From Planctomycetia bacterium (GTDB lineage Bacteria; Planctomycetota; UBA11346), in NCBI GenBank assembly GCA_005801395.1, contig SYDV01000347.1, positions 1 through 15,723 of the forward strand: a stretch of 15,723 bases of DNA, given 5' to 3'. The position numbers were made by a program, and so were the translations under genes. How positions within the stretch are numbered: the stretch's first letter is position 1; every line of letters starts with the position of its first letter. The notes below the pieces were generated by a model that did not search any database, was not told the DNA's origin, and worked only from the letters and a program-made list of their open reading frames with translations. Positions 1 through 7,984 of this stretch are shown piece after piece.

Positions 1-1163
1 GGCGTGTCGCCATTTGCCGTGTGGCAAGCCACGCAACCGAGTTTGCCGAATAAATGACCACCCTTACCACGAGTGGCTTCGTCGTTCGCAATTTCGCCGC
101 CATCAGCTTTGCCAAGTGTCGCTAAATAAGCCGCGATGGATGCTGCTTCATTATCTAAATCAGCGGGAGATTTTCCCGCGCCGTGAATTAATTTTGGCAT
201 GGTGGCATGGGCGCGCATGGCTTTGGGATCGCGCAACCATGAGGCCATCCAACTTTGATTTAAACGTCCACCTACGGTGCGTAAATCTGGGGCATCGATA
301 GCGAGTTCTGGTAAACCGGTTTCAGCTTTGGCGTCGGTGGCATGGCATTTAGTGCAACGCATCGTGGCGGCTAATTCACGACCTAAACGCATTTTGGTAC
401 CTGCGCGTAAATCTTTGGCTGCCAAATCGTGGGTGAATAAAGTCGCAGGTATTGGTTCGATGGGAATTTCATCAGCTGACCAGAACATGCGTAATTGTGC
501 ATCGCCAGAAGCGGGACTGGTATAAATCAAAGTGAAAGGATTGGCGCCTTTATTAATTTTAATTTTACCTGGCTTACCATCGATTAAATTACCGACGGGA
601 ATATCTAATACGGTTTTCTCACCAACGAGTAATTTCAGCGAGCCGTTACCTTCGGCGCTGAAGGTAACGAAATCCCAAACGTCTTTATTCATGTTGCCAG
701 TGAACGTGGCGGTAAATGGTCCGACAGGGATAAATGGTGAGGCAGCCGTACCGGCGGGAACATACAGCGACAACACGCGTGCGTTGCGAACATCAATGGG
801 ACCACCAGATTGTGCTTGGAGCGATAAAGTCAGTCCACGTTCAATTTGTTCAGCGGGCGGCGTGACGGAGACGGGAGCAATAGGAGTAGTAGGGGTCGTG
901 GCAACCGGTGTTGCGGGTGGTGGTGGAGTAACGGGCGTGGCAGGAGTCGTAGATATTGTCGCTGCTGTCGCCGCTCCTGTCGCTACTGGGGTGACAGTTG
1001 GCGTCGTGGTCGTTGGATTATTCGCAGCAACAGCAGGAGTTTTTTCTACTATCGTGCGGGGATAATAAATGAGCACGGCATTTCCAACGAATGCTAAGGC
1101 AATTAAGGCCAAGCAAACGGGTAAGCTCAGTGGACGACGGGCGGGGGTAGCGGATTCGCTCAC
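1..1163 (-). CDS. Membrane-anchored dihaem cytochrome c with PA14-like domain (3' end beyond window)
   Basis: Reading the minus strand from GTG at 1163 gives 387 residues with no stop before the left edge. Visible parts: a short N-terminus, one membrane segment (about residues 12-34), a long Thr/Pro/Ala-rich linker (about 41-104), a beta-rich PA14-like region (about 105-240), then cytochrome c sequence. Haem sites are CTKCH (270-274), with TMPKL (Met322) as a likely axial ligand, and CVACH (377-381), which opens a second cytochrome domain cut by the window edge. The anchor and linker would place the haems outside the cytoplasmic membrane, so electron transfer there is inferred. The GTG start is preferred because GGAG lies 5-6 nt upstream and no ATG in this frame lies nearby. 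It follows the 936-residue gene on the same strand, with a hairpin between them. The cytochrome assignment is firm; the redox partner is unknown. Confidence 0.85.
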   Translation of the reverse strand, partial: MSESATPARRPLSLPVCLALIALAFVGNAVLIYYPRTIVEKTPAVAANNPTTTTPTVTPVATGAATAATISTTPATPVTPPPPATPVATTPTTPIAPVSVTPPAEQIERGLTLSLQAQSGGPIDVRNARVLSLYVPAGTAASPFIPVGPFTATFTGNMNKDVWDFVTFSAEGNGSLKLLVGEKTVLDIPVGNLIDGKPGKIKINKGANPFTLIYTSPASGDAQLRMFWSADEIPIEPIPATLFTHDLAAKDLRAGTKMRLGRELAATMRCTKCHATDAKAETGLPELAIDAPDLRTVGGRLNQSWMASWLRDPKAMRAHATMPKLIHGAGKSPADLDNEAASIAAYLATLGKADGGEIANDEATRGKGGHLFGKLGCVACHTANGDT

Positions 1164-1184
1164 GGGAACTCCAATAAAAACGGC

Positions 1185-1217
1185 GGACGCATCTGATCAG
1201 GTAGATCAGATGCGTCC
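1185..1217 (-). terminator. Perfect 14-bp hairpin plus T-run between two same-strand genes
   Basis: GGACGCATCTGATC (1185-1198) is an exact inverted repeat of GATCAGATGCGTCC (1204-1217), with a 5-nt loop. Read on the minus strand, the stem is followed after about 5 nt by a run of five T. This fits a rho-independent terminator for the 936-residue gene. It ends about 15 nt before the ribosome-binding site of the downstream cytochrome gene, so it could also attenuate read-through. Confidence 0.75.
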
Positions 1218-1272
1218 AGTTGTTGCCGCTGTGGATAAAACAGTGGTCGTAGAAAGATATGTTTAACTTCGA

Positions 1273-4083
1273 TTACGGTCCGGCTTGTTCCGGAATGTGA
1301 TTAATCGTGTTGTAGATCTCTTGGCTTACCACTTTCCCTTCGGCGGTGGCTAAGCGGTATTTGATCCTCATCTGCATGACTACCTGGGTAGGCATTTCTA
1401 AGAACACGCTTTTGCCATCGGCGGATACCGTGGCCTTGGTCACTTGAACCGTATCGTGTCCTTTATCCTTATTGTCGGTGCTCGGTTTAAAATCTGGTGA
1501 ACCGTATTCGCTGGTCCATTTGTAGTTCCATTGTTCGATATTGTAGTTGTCTTTGTTGCCGGCTTCTGCGGCATCCAACTTGGTGGAGAAGTTTAGTTCG
1601 ATGCCGTTTTTCTTTACCGCCATGCCGACAGCGGATAACAGTGGTTGGCCAGTATAGCGTACGCGTTGTAAAGCGCCATCTTTGGCACCGTTGGTTTGCC
1701 AGCCTTTTAAGCCAGCCACGTATAGTTGACCATCCTTCGGATTAAAACGACCACGCATAATGCCGGAAATAAAGCTGAGTGGCATTTTGACAAAGCCACC
1801 TTGCCAACCGCAGTTGTTGCTGGCATCAGGAATTTTTTCCATCATCACGATGCTGAGATTGCTTTGGCCATAAGAAATATGAATCAAGCGTTCGCCGAGC
1901 GGACCCCATTTGTCACCCTTCGGTGACCACACTTGGCCGCCATTCGAATTATCAATGTTTTGGGGTGTCCAATAAATAGGACGAGTGTAATCGGTTGGCG
2001 CTGGTGTGACATGAGCCAAATCAGGAACGCCGACAAACATCGGTATTTTGTGTGGAGGAATAGCCGTGACGCGACTGACTGGTGTCCAAGTACCTTGGTT
2101 GTCACCAACCGTCACCAAATTATCTGGACCACCGTAACCGGAACCGTTCGGTGCACGAACGCCCGTGCCGATAATTTCTAATTTAGAACCATCTTTAGAT
2201 ACGCGCATAACGGTGCCAGCGTGTTCACTGATGGTTTCCCAGCCGCGACCACCTGGACGAACGGGGCCACCTTTTGCGAAAATAAAGTTGCCTTGACCAT
2301 CGGTGTGCAAATCAAGCGCGAATTCATGGAATCCAGGCGTGACATGCATGTCATTATTAAAGTTTTCGAAGTAATCAGCTTCACCATCGCCATTGAGATC
2401 ATGTAAGCGGGTAATTTGGTCGCGACCCAGGGTGTAGATTTGGTCGTTCACAATTTTTAAGCCGAGAGTTTGGTACAAACCGGCGGCGAAACGTTTCCAT
2501 ACTAATTTTTCTAATTTGTCATCGATGCCGGAACAGATCCATACATCACCATTCCACGTCGACACCGCTGCGCGGCCATCACTGAAGAAATCAACGCCTG
2601 CTAAACGTAATTTTGAAAAATACGGATTATCTTCAGGAATTGTGATGGTGTCGACGGTGTACGCGTCATCGTTGTTGCCCATCACGCCTTTGGTCTCAAT
2701 CGTTTGCGTCCATAACGCTGGTCCACCTTTAGTGAGCGCACTTGGGTCGCTAGGTTTGGCTGCAGCCTTCGCTGCGGCAGCGCCATCGCCGCTGGTGACG
2801 ACTAATTTGAATACGCCTTTTGCACCGGCAGGGACACTCATCAACACGCGTGAGCTAGCGACTTTTAAGGTCACTCCAGTTGGAGCATCAATTAAAGCGG
2901 CGGCTAATACACCACCTGCACCACTCATTGTGGCGACACCGTTAGCGACTGTTCCGGTGCTGTCTTCAACATCGGCGATGACCATGGTCGAAGCGGCACT
3001 GAAGGCGCTCAGATGAAAGGTGCGACTAATGCTGCCATCGGCTTCTACGCCAGGGGATTCTAGCACGGCTGAACCGCCAACGGTGTATGACAACACGACG
3101 TTATCACCGTGCAGATAAATGCCTTTGTACTTTGCCCAATCGGCAGGCAGGGGACCGAATGGTTCGCTACGTGGATCGGCTAAATTATCTCCCTTCGACC
3201 AGCCAGGGGCTTTGCTCGTGCCAAATAATTGGGTGCCAGAGGTCTTTGGACCCGCTGGGCCGTGCGAACCATCATAGGCAACACCGCGAATACTGAGCCA
3301 ACCTTTAGTCCAGCCAGCGCTGTAACGAATTAAATCGGTGTCAAAACATACACCGGCAGCATTTTCTTTTCCTAATTTAATCGCGATGCCTTTAATCGCG
3401 ATATTACCGGCTGGTACAGCACTATCGATAGAGGCCGACAGAATACGGCCCGTGTCCATTTTGTAATACCAAGCGTCGCTACTGCCGCCGCCGCCAGGGC
3501 CACGAAGTTTCTTCCAACCTTCGGCGTCCCAAGCAATTCCAGCCAGCGCTTTTTTCTGATAACTATAGGCAGATTCAGGAATTGGTTGTTCGTCGCCTTG
3601 TGGTGCTTTCCATGACACTTTGCAGCCAGCCCCGCCGCCGCCTTGAAAATATTCGATTAAAATAGGATGTTCACCAGCGGTTAATTCAACCTCGCCGGAT
3701 TTTTTAGTCATGGCATGCGAGCCACCATTGTTGACCACCACTTTGCCGCCGACTGACAGGCGTGAACCATCATCTGATTCGGTGAAAAACGAATATTTAC
3801 CAGCGTCTTTTATAATGATGACGCCACTCCAACGGACGTAAAAGTTTTGATCTATTTTACTTTTGTAAAAATCTCCTTCGACCTCGTCGAAGTTAACGGT
3901 TTTATCGACACGAACTAGATAAGGTTTCGTGTCGCCGCTGATGGTGGGAAAATCATTGGGTGATTTATTGAGTTTAAAATATTCGCCAATAAGACCTGGC
4001 GCCGTATCGGCAGCGTGGCCAGCCACAGCGGCTAACAGTGGGATAAGTGCGAGTGAACGAGCTGCAGTGCGAAACATACCCAT
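1273..4083 (-). CDS. Secreted PA14 / DUF6797-type / beta-propeller protein
   Basis: This 936-residue protein has a clear signal peptide (MGMFRTAARS followed by a hydrophobic core, cut near AGHA-ADT, residue 24-25). A PA14 domain follows (about 28-178; landmarks GLIGEYF, VRWSG, FFTESDDGSRL, IEYFQGGGGAG). Next is a region resembling DUF6797 of planctomycetes and verrucomicrobia (about 180-420), then a propeller-like region (about 460-830; for example DLNGDGEADYFENF, GFHEFALDLHTDGQGN), and a C-terminal beta domain (about 835-936). No CXXCH is present, so it carries no c-type haem itself. PA14 domains commonly bind carbohydrate, so glycan binding or oxidation in the periplasm is inferred. ATG at 4083 is chosen because AAGGA lies 7 nt upstream; a second ATG two codons in is worse spaced. 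The downstream cytochrome is a plausible electron-accepting partner. The propeller's substrate is unknown. Confidence 0.82.
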   Translation of the reverse strand: MGMFRTAARSLALIPLLAAVAGHAADTAPGLIGEYFKLNKSPNDFPTISGDTKPYLVRVDKTVNFDEVEGDFYKSKIDQNFYVRWSGVIIIKDAGKYSFFTESDDGSRLSVGGKVVVNNGGSHAMTKKSGEVELTAGEHPILIEYFQGGGGAGCKVSWKAPQGDEQPIPESAYSYQKKALAGIAWDAEGWKKLRGPGGGGSSDAWYYKMDTGRILSASIDSAVPAGNIAIKGIAIKLGKENAAGVCFDTDLIRYSAGWTKGWLSIRGVAYDGSHGPAGPKTSGTQLFGTSKAPGWSKGDNLADPRSEPFGPLPADWAKYKGIYLHGDNVVLSYTVGGSAVLESPGVEADGSISRTFHLSAFSAASTMVIADVEDSTGTVANGVATMSGAGGVLAAALIDAPTGVTLKVASSRVLMSVPAGAKGVFKLVVTSGDGAAAAKAAAKPSDPSALTKGGPALWTQTIETKGVMGNNDDAYTVDTITIPEDNPYFSKLRLAGVDFFSDGRAAVSTWNGDVWICSGIDDKLEKLVWKRFAAGLYQTLGLKIVNDQIYTLGRDQITRLHDLNGDGEADYFENFNNDMHVTPGFHEFALDLHTDGQGNFIFAKGGPVRPGGRGWETISEHAGTVMRVSKDGSKLEIIGTGVRAPNGSGYGGPDNLVTVGDNQGTWTPVSRVTAIPPHKIPMFVGVPDLAHVTPAPTDYTRPIYWTPQNIDNSNGGQVWSPKGDKWGPLGERLIHISYGQSNLSIVMMEKIPDASNNCGWQGGFVKMPLSFISGIMRGRFNPKDGQLYVAGLKGWQTNGAKDGALQRVRYTGQPLLSAVGMAVKKNGIELNFSTKLDAAEAGNKDNYNIEQWNYKWTSEYGSPDFKPSTDNKDKGHDTVQVTKATVSADGKSVFLEMPTQVVMQMRIKYRLATAEGKVVSQEIYNTINHIPEQAGP

Positions 4084-4670
4084 GAGGAGATCCTTCAGAA
4101 GGTGAGCGGGATAAACGGTACGATGTAGGTTAAAAGATGTTGTTTAATAATAATAGGATTTTTTGGAATGTGAGATTGTGTGCGATTGGATTGCTAAGGC
4201 AATTCGTGAATATGATGGTCCTGTTACCATGAAATGCCTTAATTTATATGAGACATGGAATACCGACTATGGTCAAACTGCGCTGAGTTATGGTGTTCAA
4301 TTATTTTACGTACGTACATACGGTACGCAACATTAGCAAAGAGCTGTTGATGTTGTAGAACGGGTGTGGGGTCATGGTCGTGACTAAGTGATTTCGGTGG
4401 CGGTAGAAACGAACCAGATCGTTGGTGGTAGGTTCAGTGAATTGAGCAGGACTGGGGACTAGATCGAGAAAAGGCTTGAATGCATAGCGATGAATCGGAA
4501 TGGCAGGATTTCAGGGGTGAAGTAGGGTTGCAACAACAGCCAGTAAACGGGCGTAGCAGAAGACACCTATTCCAGAAGGCGACGTGCCGCGTATGACGCG
4601 TTCTCACGCACGACGCTGACGCATCATTCAGATGCAAACGACGTACTGCACGCAGGATCAGTAAACGGCC
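4084..4670. other. Gene-poor stretch between divergent genes
   Basis: These ~590 nt separate two divergently transcribed genes and should carry both promoters, but no clean -35/-10 pair was found. The minus-strand leader just upstream of 4083 passes through an AT-rich block (about 4140-4165), a reasonable but unproven promoter area. A 57-codon plus-strand frame (TTG 4163 to TAG 4336) and a minus-strand frame of about 70 stop-free codons (roughly 4303-4515, without a good start) look faintly protein-like but match no family I recognise. A palindrome-rich patch with ACGTACGT sits near 4307-4327. The stretch may be decayed coding DNA. Confidence 0.5.
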
Positions 4671-5516
4671 ATGGACGCAGCGAATCTATTCCTTCCCGCC
4701 TCAGCACCGGCATCGTTGAGTGCCATCGTTGTCTGTGTGTTGCTGGCCACTCTGAGCGCCACCGCCTTATTTTTGGTGCGCGGCATTGCTGGTGATGACG
4801 GCGAACCGCGCGCTGCTGGTAAACAATTCTTTTTACGCGTGGCCTTAATAACGGGCGCTTTACAAGTCGCCTTGGCCCCAGTGGCGCTCGTTTTGCTGGC
4901 TCCCGCCGGTTTGGCCCCACGTACCTATATCGCATTTGAAGTTGCCATGGGTGCTTTAGTGCTTGGCCTTATTTTAATCTGGCGAGAATTAGCTGACCCC
5001 ACACGTGGCAGCGGCGTTCGTTTTCCATTAATCGCGACACTTTTTTCCGTTGCTGCGATTGGTTTAATTAGCACGCGATTAATTCACCGCGATGAAGTGT
5101 CCTTTGCTTATGTATTAGCGCATCCGCCCAAAGTCGTTGTTGCTTCAGTAGCTGAGAATGCCCCAGTAATCACCACTGCCCCCGTCGTTGCTGTAGCTAC
5201 TTCAGCGACTACTTCCGCAGCGCCCGTCGGTAATCCTCTCGGAAATGATCCTGAAGTGCTCAAAGGTGAAGGCGTATTTAAATTACGTTGTGCGATTTGC
5301 CATTTAGTTGATCGTCGTTTAATTGGACCGCCTCTCCAAGAAGTCGCAAAGATTTATAAAGGAAATCCAGCTGGCATCGTCACCTGGGCTAAAGCTCCAA
5401 CCCAAGTACCGAAACGTGCGGCTGAAGGATATCCACCGATGATTCCGGTTATCGCGCCAGACGAAGATATTCACGCCGCAGCGGTATATATTCTGAAAAT
5501 TGGCGCGGTGCCTTAA
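4671..5516 (+). CDS. Integral-membrane cytochrome c (four TM segments plus class I haem domain)
   Basis: The 281-residue product begins with about four hydrophobic segments (residues 15-37, 55-78, 85-104, 118-136). An Ala/Val/Thr-rich linker (150-190) leads to a compact cytochrome c domain. The haem site is CAICH (207-211), followed by IGPPL, and YPPM gives Met257 as the likely sixth ligand. The haem domain would face the periplasm. ATG at 4671 is the first possible start because an in-frame TAA lies three codons upstream; the ribosome-binding site is poor (AGGA about 13 nt away). The hydrophobic N-terminus plus cytochrome tail suggests a respiratory or regulatory membrane cytochrome, but I do not recognise the TM part as a named family. 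It is divergent from the PA14/DUF6797 gene and convergent with queF. Confidence 0.85.
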   Translation: MDAANLFLPASAPASLSAIVVCVLLATLSATALFLVRGIAGDDGEPRAAGKQFFLRVALITGALQVALAPVALVLLAPAGLAPRTYIAFEVAMGALVLGLILIWRELADPTRGSGVRFPLIATLFSVAAIGLISTRLIHRDEVSFAYVLAHPPKVVVASVAENAPVITTAPVVAVATSATTSAAPVGNPLGNDPEVLKGEGVFKLRCAICHLVDRRLIGPPLQEVAKIYKGNPAGIVTWAKAPTQVPKRAAEGYPPMIPVIAPDEDIHAAAVYILKIGAVP

Positions 5517-5543
5517 CGAGCGAATTAAGAGTTCGCAGTTAAG
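5512..5543. terminator. Possible bidirectional stem-loop between convergent genes
   Basis: CTTAAC (5512-5517) pairs with GTTAAG (5538-5543), and inside it GCGAA pairs with TTCGC around a 7-nt loop, with a small internal mismatch. It overlaps the stop codon of the cytochrome gene and touches the 3' end of queF. Without a strong T-run it is only a weak terminator candidate. Confidence 0.35.
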
Positions 5544-6074
5544 TTAAATGGGGCGTTGATAGGTCGGCGCATATTTCCCAGGCGCATAATGACTCATGCG
5601 CGTGGTCAATAAGGTTTGCATAACCGCATCCCCAGGAACCGCGTATTGCACATAGGGCCAAATAGCGATGGAACCACGGCTGTCGAACTGGCCGATGACT
5701 TCCAAATAACGAGGCGCGAGTAAGCGCACTAAATCGTCACAAATAATACGGCATACATCTTCATGAAAATCACCATGCATGCGGAAGCTGCCTAAGTATT
5801 CCTTAAATGATTTACTTTCTACCAAATGTTGTGCAGGAATATAATTTAAATAAATATCAGCCCAGTCCGGTTGGCCAGTGACCGGACATAAACTAGTGAA
5901 GCGTAAGCAATTGTTAGACACCCACATCTGTTCGCACACAAATTCACGTTTGAGCGATAGCGGAATAGCTTCCAACAGTTTAACATCATAGGTAAACGGC
6001 GTAGCTCGGCGCTTACCCAACGTGGCGCTTGGTAAATGACGAGCGGTACGTGATGAACTGGTGCGGCGTGCCAT
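5544..6074 (-). CDS. queF: NADPH-dependent 7-cyano-7-deazaguanine (preQ0) reductase
   Basis: QueF reduces the nitrile of preQ0 to the aminomethyl group of preQ1, a cytoplasmic step in making the tRNA nucleoside queuosine. The 176-residue product has the signature FTSLCPVTGQPD (residues 59-70): Cys63 is the expected thioimide nucleophile and Asp70 its acid/base partner, with the same spacing of seven as in short QueF enzymes. ESKSFKEYL (87-95) and FRMHGDFHED (97-106) match the family's ESKS and HGDFHED motifs. A short basic N-terminal extension precedes the core. The length fits the single-domain type. ATG at 6074 has GAGGG about 7 nt upstream. It starts 98 nt after the end of the sulfatase fragment. 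No preQ1-type riboswitch was recognisable in that gap, and no other queuosine genes are in the window. Confidence 0.93.
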   Translation of the reverse strand: MARRTSSSRTARHLPSATLGKRRATPFTYDVKLLEAIPLSLKREFVCEQMWVSNNCLRFTSLCPVTGQPDWADIYLNYIPAQHLVESKSFKEYLGSFRMHGDFHEDVCRIICDDLVRLLAPRYLEVIGQFDSRGSIAIWPYVQYAVPGDAVMQTLLTTRMSHYAPGKYAPTYQRPI

Positions 6075-6172
6075 AATGCTTCCCTCAGGCTGGGGATCAT
6101 GGCTTTGGGATTAAATTTTCTATGGGCAAAAAGCGGAGACGATTCTCGCATGGTTATTCGCGCTAAGGAGCC

Positions 6173-6805
6173 TTATCGCACCGAATACCCAGGTTCCTGG
6201 ATTTGTTTCATCAACGCTTGTAGTTCTTTCACGCGATCAGGATCGTTGGCGTAGAGGTTATTCTTTTGTGAAATATCCGTTTTGAGGTTGTAGAGTTCGG
6301 CTGGATGCGTGTTTTTACTATAACCATTTGCTTCGTCAAACCAGCCAGGGACAGACGAGACGGCGCCAGTTTTATCGTTAATTAAGACATAATCACCGCT
6401 GCGAATGGCGTAGCTTTTTGCATTCGTGTTATGGATAATATTCGTGCGTTTACTGGGGCCTGTTCCTGTCCATAAGGCACGTTGGTCGTAACTGTCTTGT
6501 GCTTGGCCTTTGGGAATTTCTACGCCCAATACTCCGGCGAGCGTGGCAAAAATATCGACTTGGCTGATCATGCCGTCACTGACCGTGCCTGGGGCAACTT
6601 TCCCTGGCCAACGGACTAAGAACGGCACGCGGTGGCCACCTTCCCAAATGTCGCGTTTTAAACCGCGTAAAGGCGCGTTGCTGTGATGGTCGAAGGTTTT
6701 AATCCGGTCGTAGGCGTATTTTTCAGGGCCATTATCGGCACTGAAAATAACAATCGTATTGGCTGAAAGACCGTTGTCGTCGAGGGCTTTTAAGACCTGT
6801 CCCGC
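6173..6805 (-). CDS. Sulfatase, C-terminal part only (5'-truncated)
   Basis: Beyond the GTG at 6628, the minus-strand frame stays open to about 6829. Recognisable sulfatase sequence begins near 6805 with [16 protein letters not shown], then [10 protein letters not shown] (conserved metal-site region of sulfatases), [20 protein letters not shown] and the C-terminal subdomain up to GYSVR. About 211 residues remain. Formylglycine-dependent sulfatases are usually 450 residues or more, and the N-terminal half with the C/S-x-P-x-R maturation motif is absent. Past 6805 the sequence belongs to a different gene on the other strand and a stop follows at about 6830-6832. As it stands it cannot be an active sulfatase. 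Whether it is a true pseudogene or half of an intact gene cut by a chimeric join cannot be decided from this sequence. Confidence 0.85.
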   Translation of the reverse strand, partial: AGQVLKALDDNGLSANTIVIFSADNGPEKYAYDRIKTFDHHSNAPLRGLKRDIWEGGHRVPFLVRWPGKVAPGTVSDGMISQVDIFATLAGVLGVEIPKGQAQDSYDQRALWTGTGPSKRTNIIHNTNAKSYAIRSGDYVLINDKTGAVSSVPGWFDEANGYSKNTHPAELYNLKTDISQKNNLYANDPDRVKELQALMKQIQEPGYSVR

Positions 6806-6826
6806 TTGCCTGCGACTAATAAACGA
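6803..6826. other. Breakpoint joining two 5'-truncated genes head to head
   Basis: Sulfatase similarity on the minus strand stops near 6805, and the amidotransferase-fold protein on the plus strand becomes recognisable from about 6820 without its expected N-terminal part. No insertion sequence, target duplication or tRNA is visible at the join. The exact base is uncertain by about 15 nt. Confidence 0.7.
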
Positions 6827-7984
6827 TATTTACGCGCCTTTCCATCCGATATCACTGAATTACGCAATTATGATGTCATTGTCTTTGGTGCCATCGGTGC
6901 CGAGTTCTTTACCAGTGATGAATTAACCAATGTCGCGACGTTTGTCCAAAACGAAGGCGGTGGCGTGTTGTTTATTGCTGGCCGCTCACGCATGCCCAAC
7001 GGTTACGCCAACACACAGCTCGCAAATTTATTGCCCATCGACATCGAATCCCAAGGTTCTTGGACCGTCGATGACGAACAAGCACGCACGATTAAAAATA
7101 GTTTCATCCCACACCTAACCGCCGAAGGCAAACGCTCGTCATTAACTCGCCTTGCCAATGAAGGCCGGGAAAATGAATTACTATGGGAACGCACCGAACC
7201 GCTATTTTGGCGTTATCCTGCCACTCGTCTGAAACCTGGCGCAATTTCGCTGGTGAGCATCGGTGGTAGTGGACGTCCAGGCGATGAAGGGGAACCACTG
7301 ATCGTGCAGCAACGCTATGGAAAGGGCCAAGTCGTTTTCATCGGCACCGATGAAACCTGGCGTTGGCGCGCAAAACCCGGCCCTGAAGCTCACCGTCGTT
7401 TTTGGGGTCAAGTTATTGGATCGCTGTCACAAGCGCATTTGCTCGGCAAAACCAATCGGGTGCAATTAGAAACCGATAAATCTGAATATGTCATCGTTGA
7501 TCGTGCCGTGATCACCGCACGTTTACTCGATCAAAACTTTAATCGTCGCGTCGATGATGTGGTTACCGCCGTGATTGAACGCGGCGCGTTAGGTCGCGAA
7601 GAAGTAACGCTGGCAGGCATTAAAGATCAACCAGGCACCTACCATGGTGAATTTGTCCCAGGGACTGCCGGTGAATATCGCCTGACAATTAAAGACGAAG
7701 CCGACGAAGCGGAACGATCATTTACTGCCGTTCCACCACGCATCGAATTTGATGACCCAGGCATGCGCATCGAATTATTATCCAATATTGCCAACGCGAC
7801 TAAAGGTCGCTTCGCCACCCTCTCGCAACTCGAAGAACTGAAAAAAGATCTCGCCGCACAAGAGCATATCTTAGAACCTCGGCGCGAAGAACGCGCACTA
7901 TGGAATTCACCAGGCATCATCCTGCTGATCACCATGCTGTTGGGTCTTGAGTGGTTTTATCGTAAACGGTGGGATTTATTATGA
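6806..7984 (+). CDS. Amidotransferase-like fold membrane protein, 5'-truncated
   Basis: The visible 392 residues start at a TTG that is probably not a real start, since the frame simply enters from the breakpoint. [14 protein letters not shown] (22-35) and [17 protein letters not shown] (173-189) are typical of the class I glutamine amidotransferase-like domain in planctomycete membrane proteins encoded beside DUF4175-like genes. No catalytic Cys triad was noticed, so an enzymatic role is unlikely. A beta-sandwich region follows (about 220-310), then a hydrophobic segment (369-386) and a short basic tail, giving a large periplasmic domain with a C-terminal anchor. Full-length relatives usually carry membrane segments and further domains before this point. 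The stop overlaps the next gene's start (ATGA), indicating translational coupling. The role is unknown; envelope assembly is inferred from the neighbours. Confidence 0.72.
   Translation: MPATNKRYLRAFPSDITELRNYDVIVFGAIGAEFFTSDELTNVATFVQNEGGGVLFIAGRSRMPNGYANTQLANLLPIDIESQGSWTVDDEQARTIKNSFIPHLTAEGKRSSLTRLANEGRENELLWERTEPLFWRYPATRLKPGAISLVSIGGSGRPGDEGEPLIVQQRYGKGQVVFIGTDETWRWRAKPGPEAHRRFWGQVIGSLSQAHLLGKTNRVQLETDKSEYVIVDRAVITARLLDQNFNRRVDDVVTAVIERGALGREEVTLAGIKDQPGTYHGEFVPGTAGEYRLTIKDEADEAERSFTAVPPRIEFDDPGMRIELLSNIANATKGRFATLSQLEELKKDLAAQEHILEPRREERALWNSPGIILLITMLLGLEWFYRKRWDLL

Noticed and set aside
532..1065. 177-codon plus-strand frame (and neighbouring plus-strand frames at 14-1266)
   Set aside because: These lie opposite the dihaem cytochrome, whose minus-strand frame has two CXXCH sites and a ribosome-binding site; the plus-strand frames show no domain.
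2516..3016. 166-codon plus-strand frame
   Set aside because: Antisense shadow inside the PA14/DUF6797 gene with no recognisable features.
4434..4935. Minus-strand frames of 67 and 103 codons
   Set aside because: One lies in the gene-poor stretch and has a Cys/His/Arg-rich random composition; the other is antisense to the membrane cytochrome.
5846..6151. 101-codon minus-strand frame overlapping queF
   Set aside because: Out-of-frame overlap with a strongly conserved queF sequence.
6075..6172. preQ1 riboswitch upstream of queF
   Set aside because: The gap was read on the minus strand and shows no recognisable preQ1-I or preQ1-II pattern.
7969..7983. GTG start for the DUF4175-like gene at 7969
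   Set aside because: ATG 7981 gives an ATGA overlap and better ribosome-binding-site spacing.
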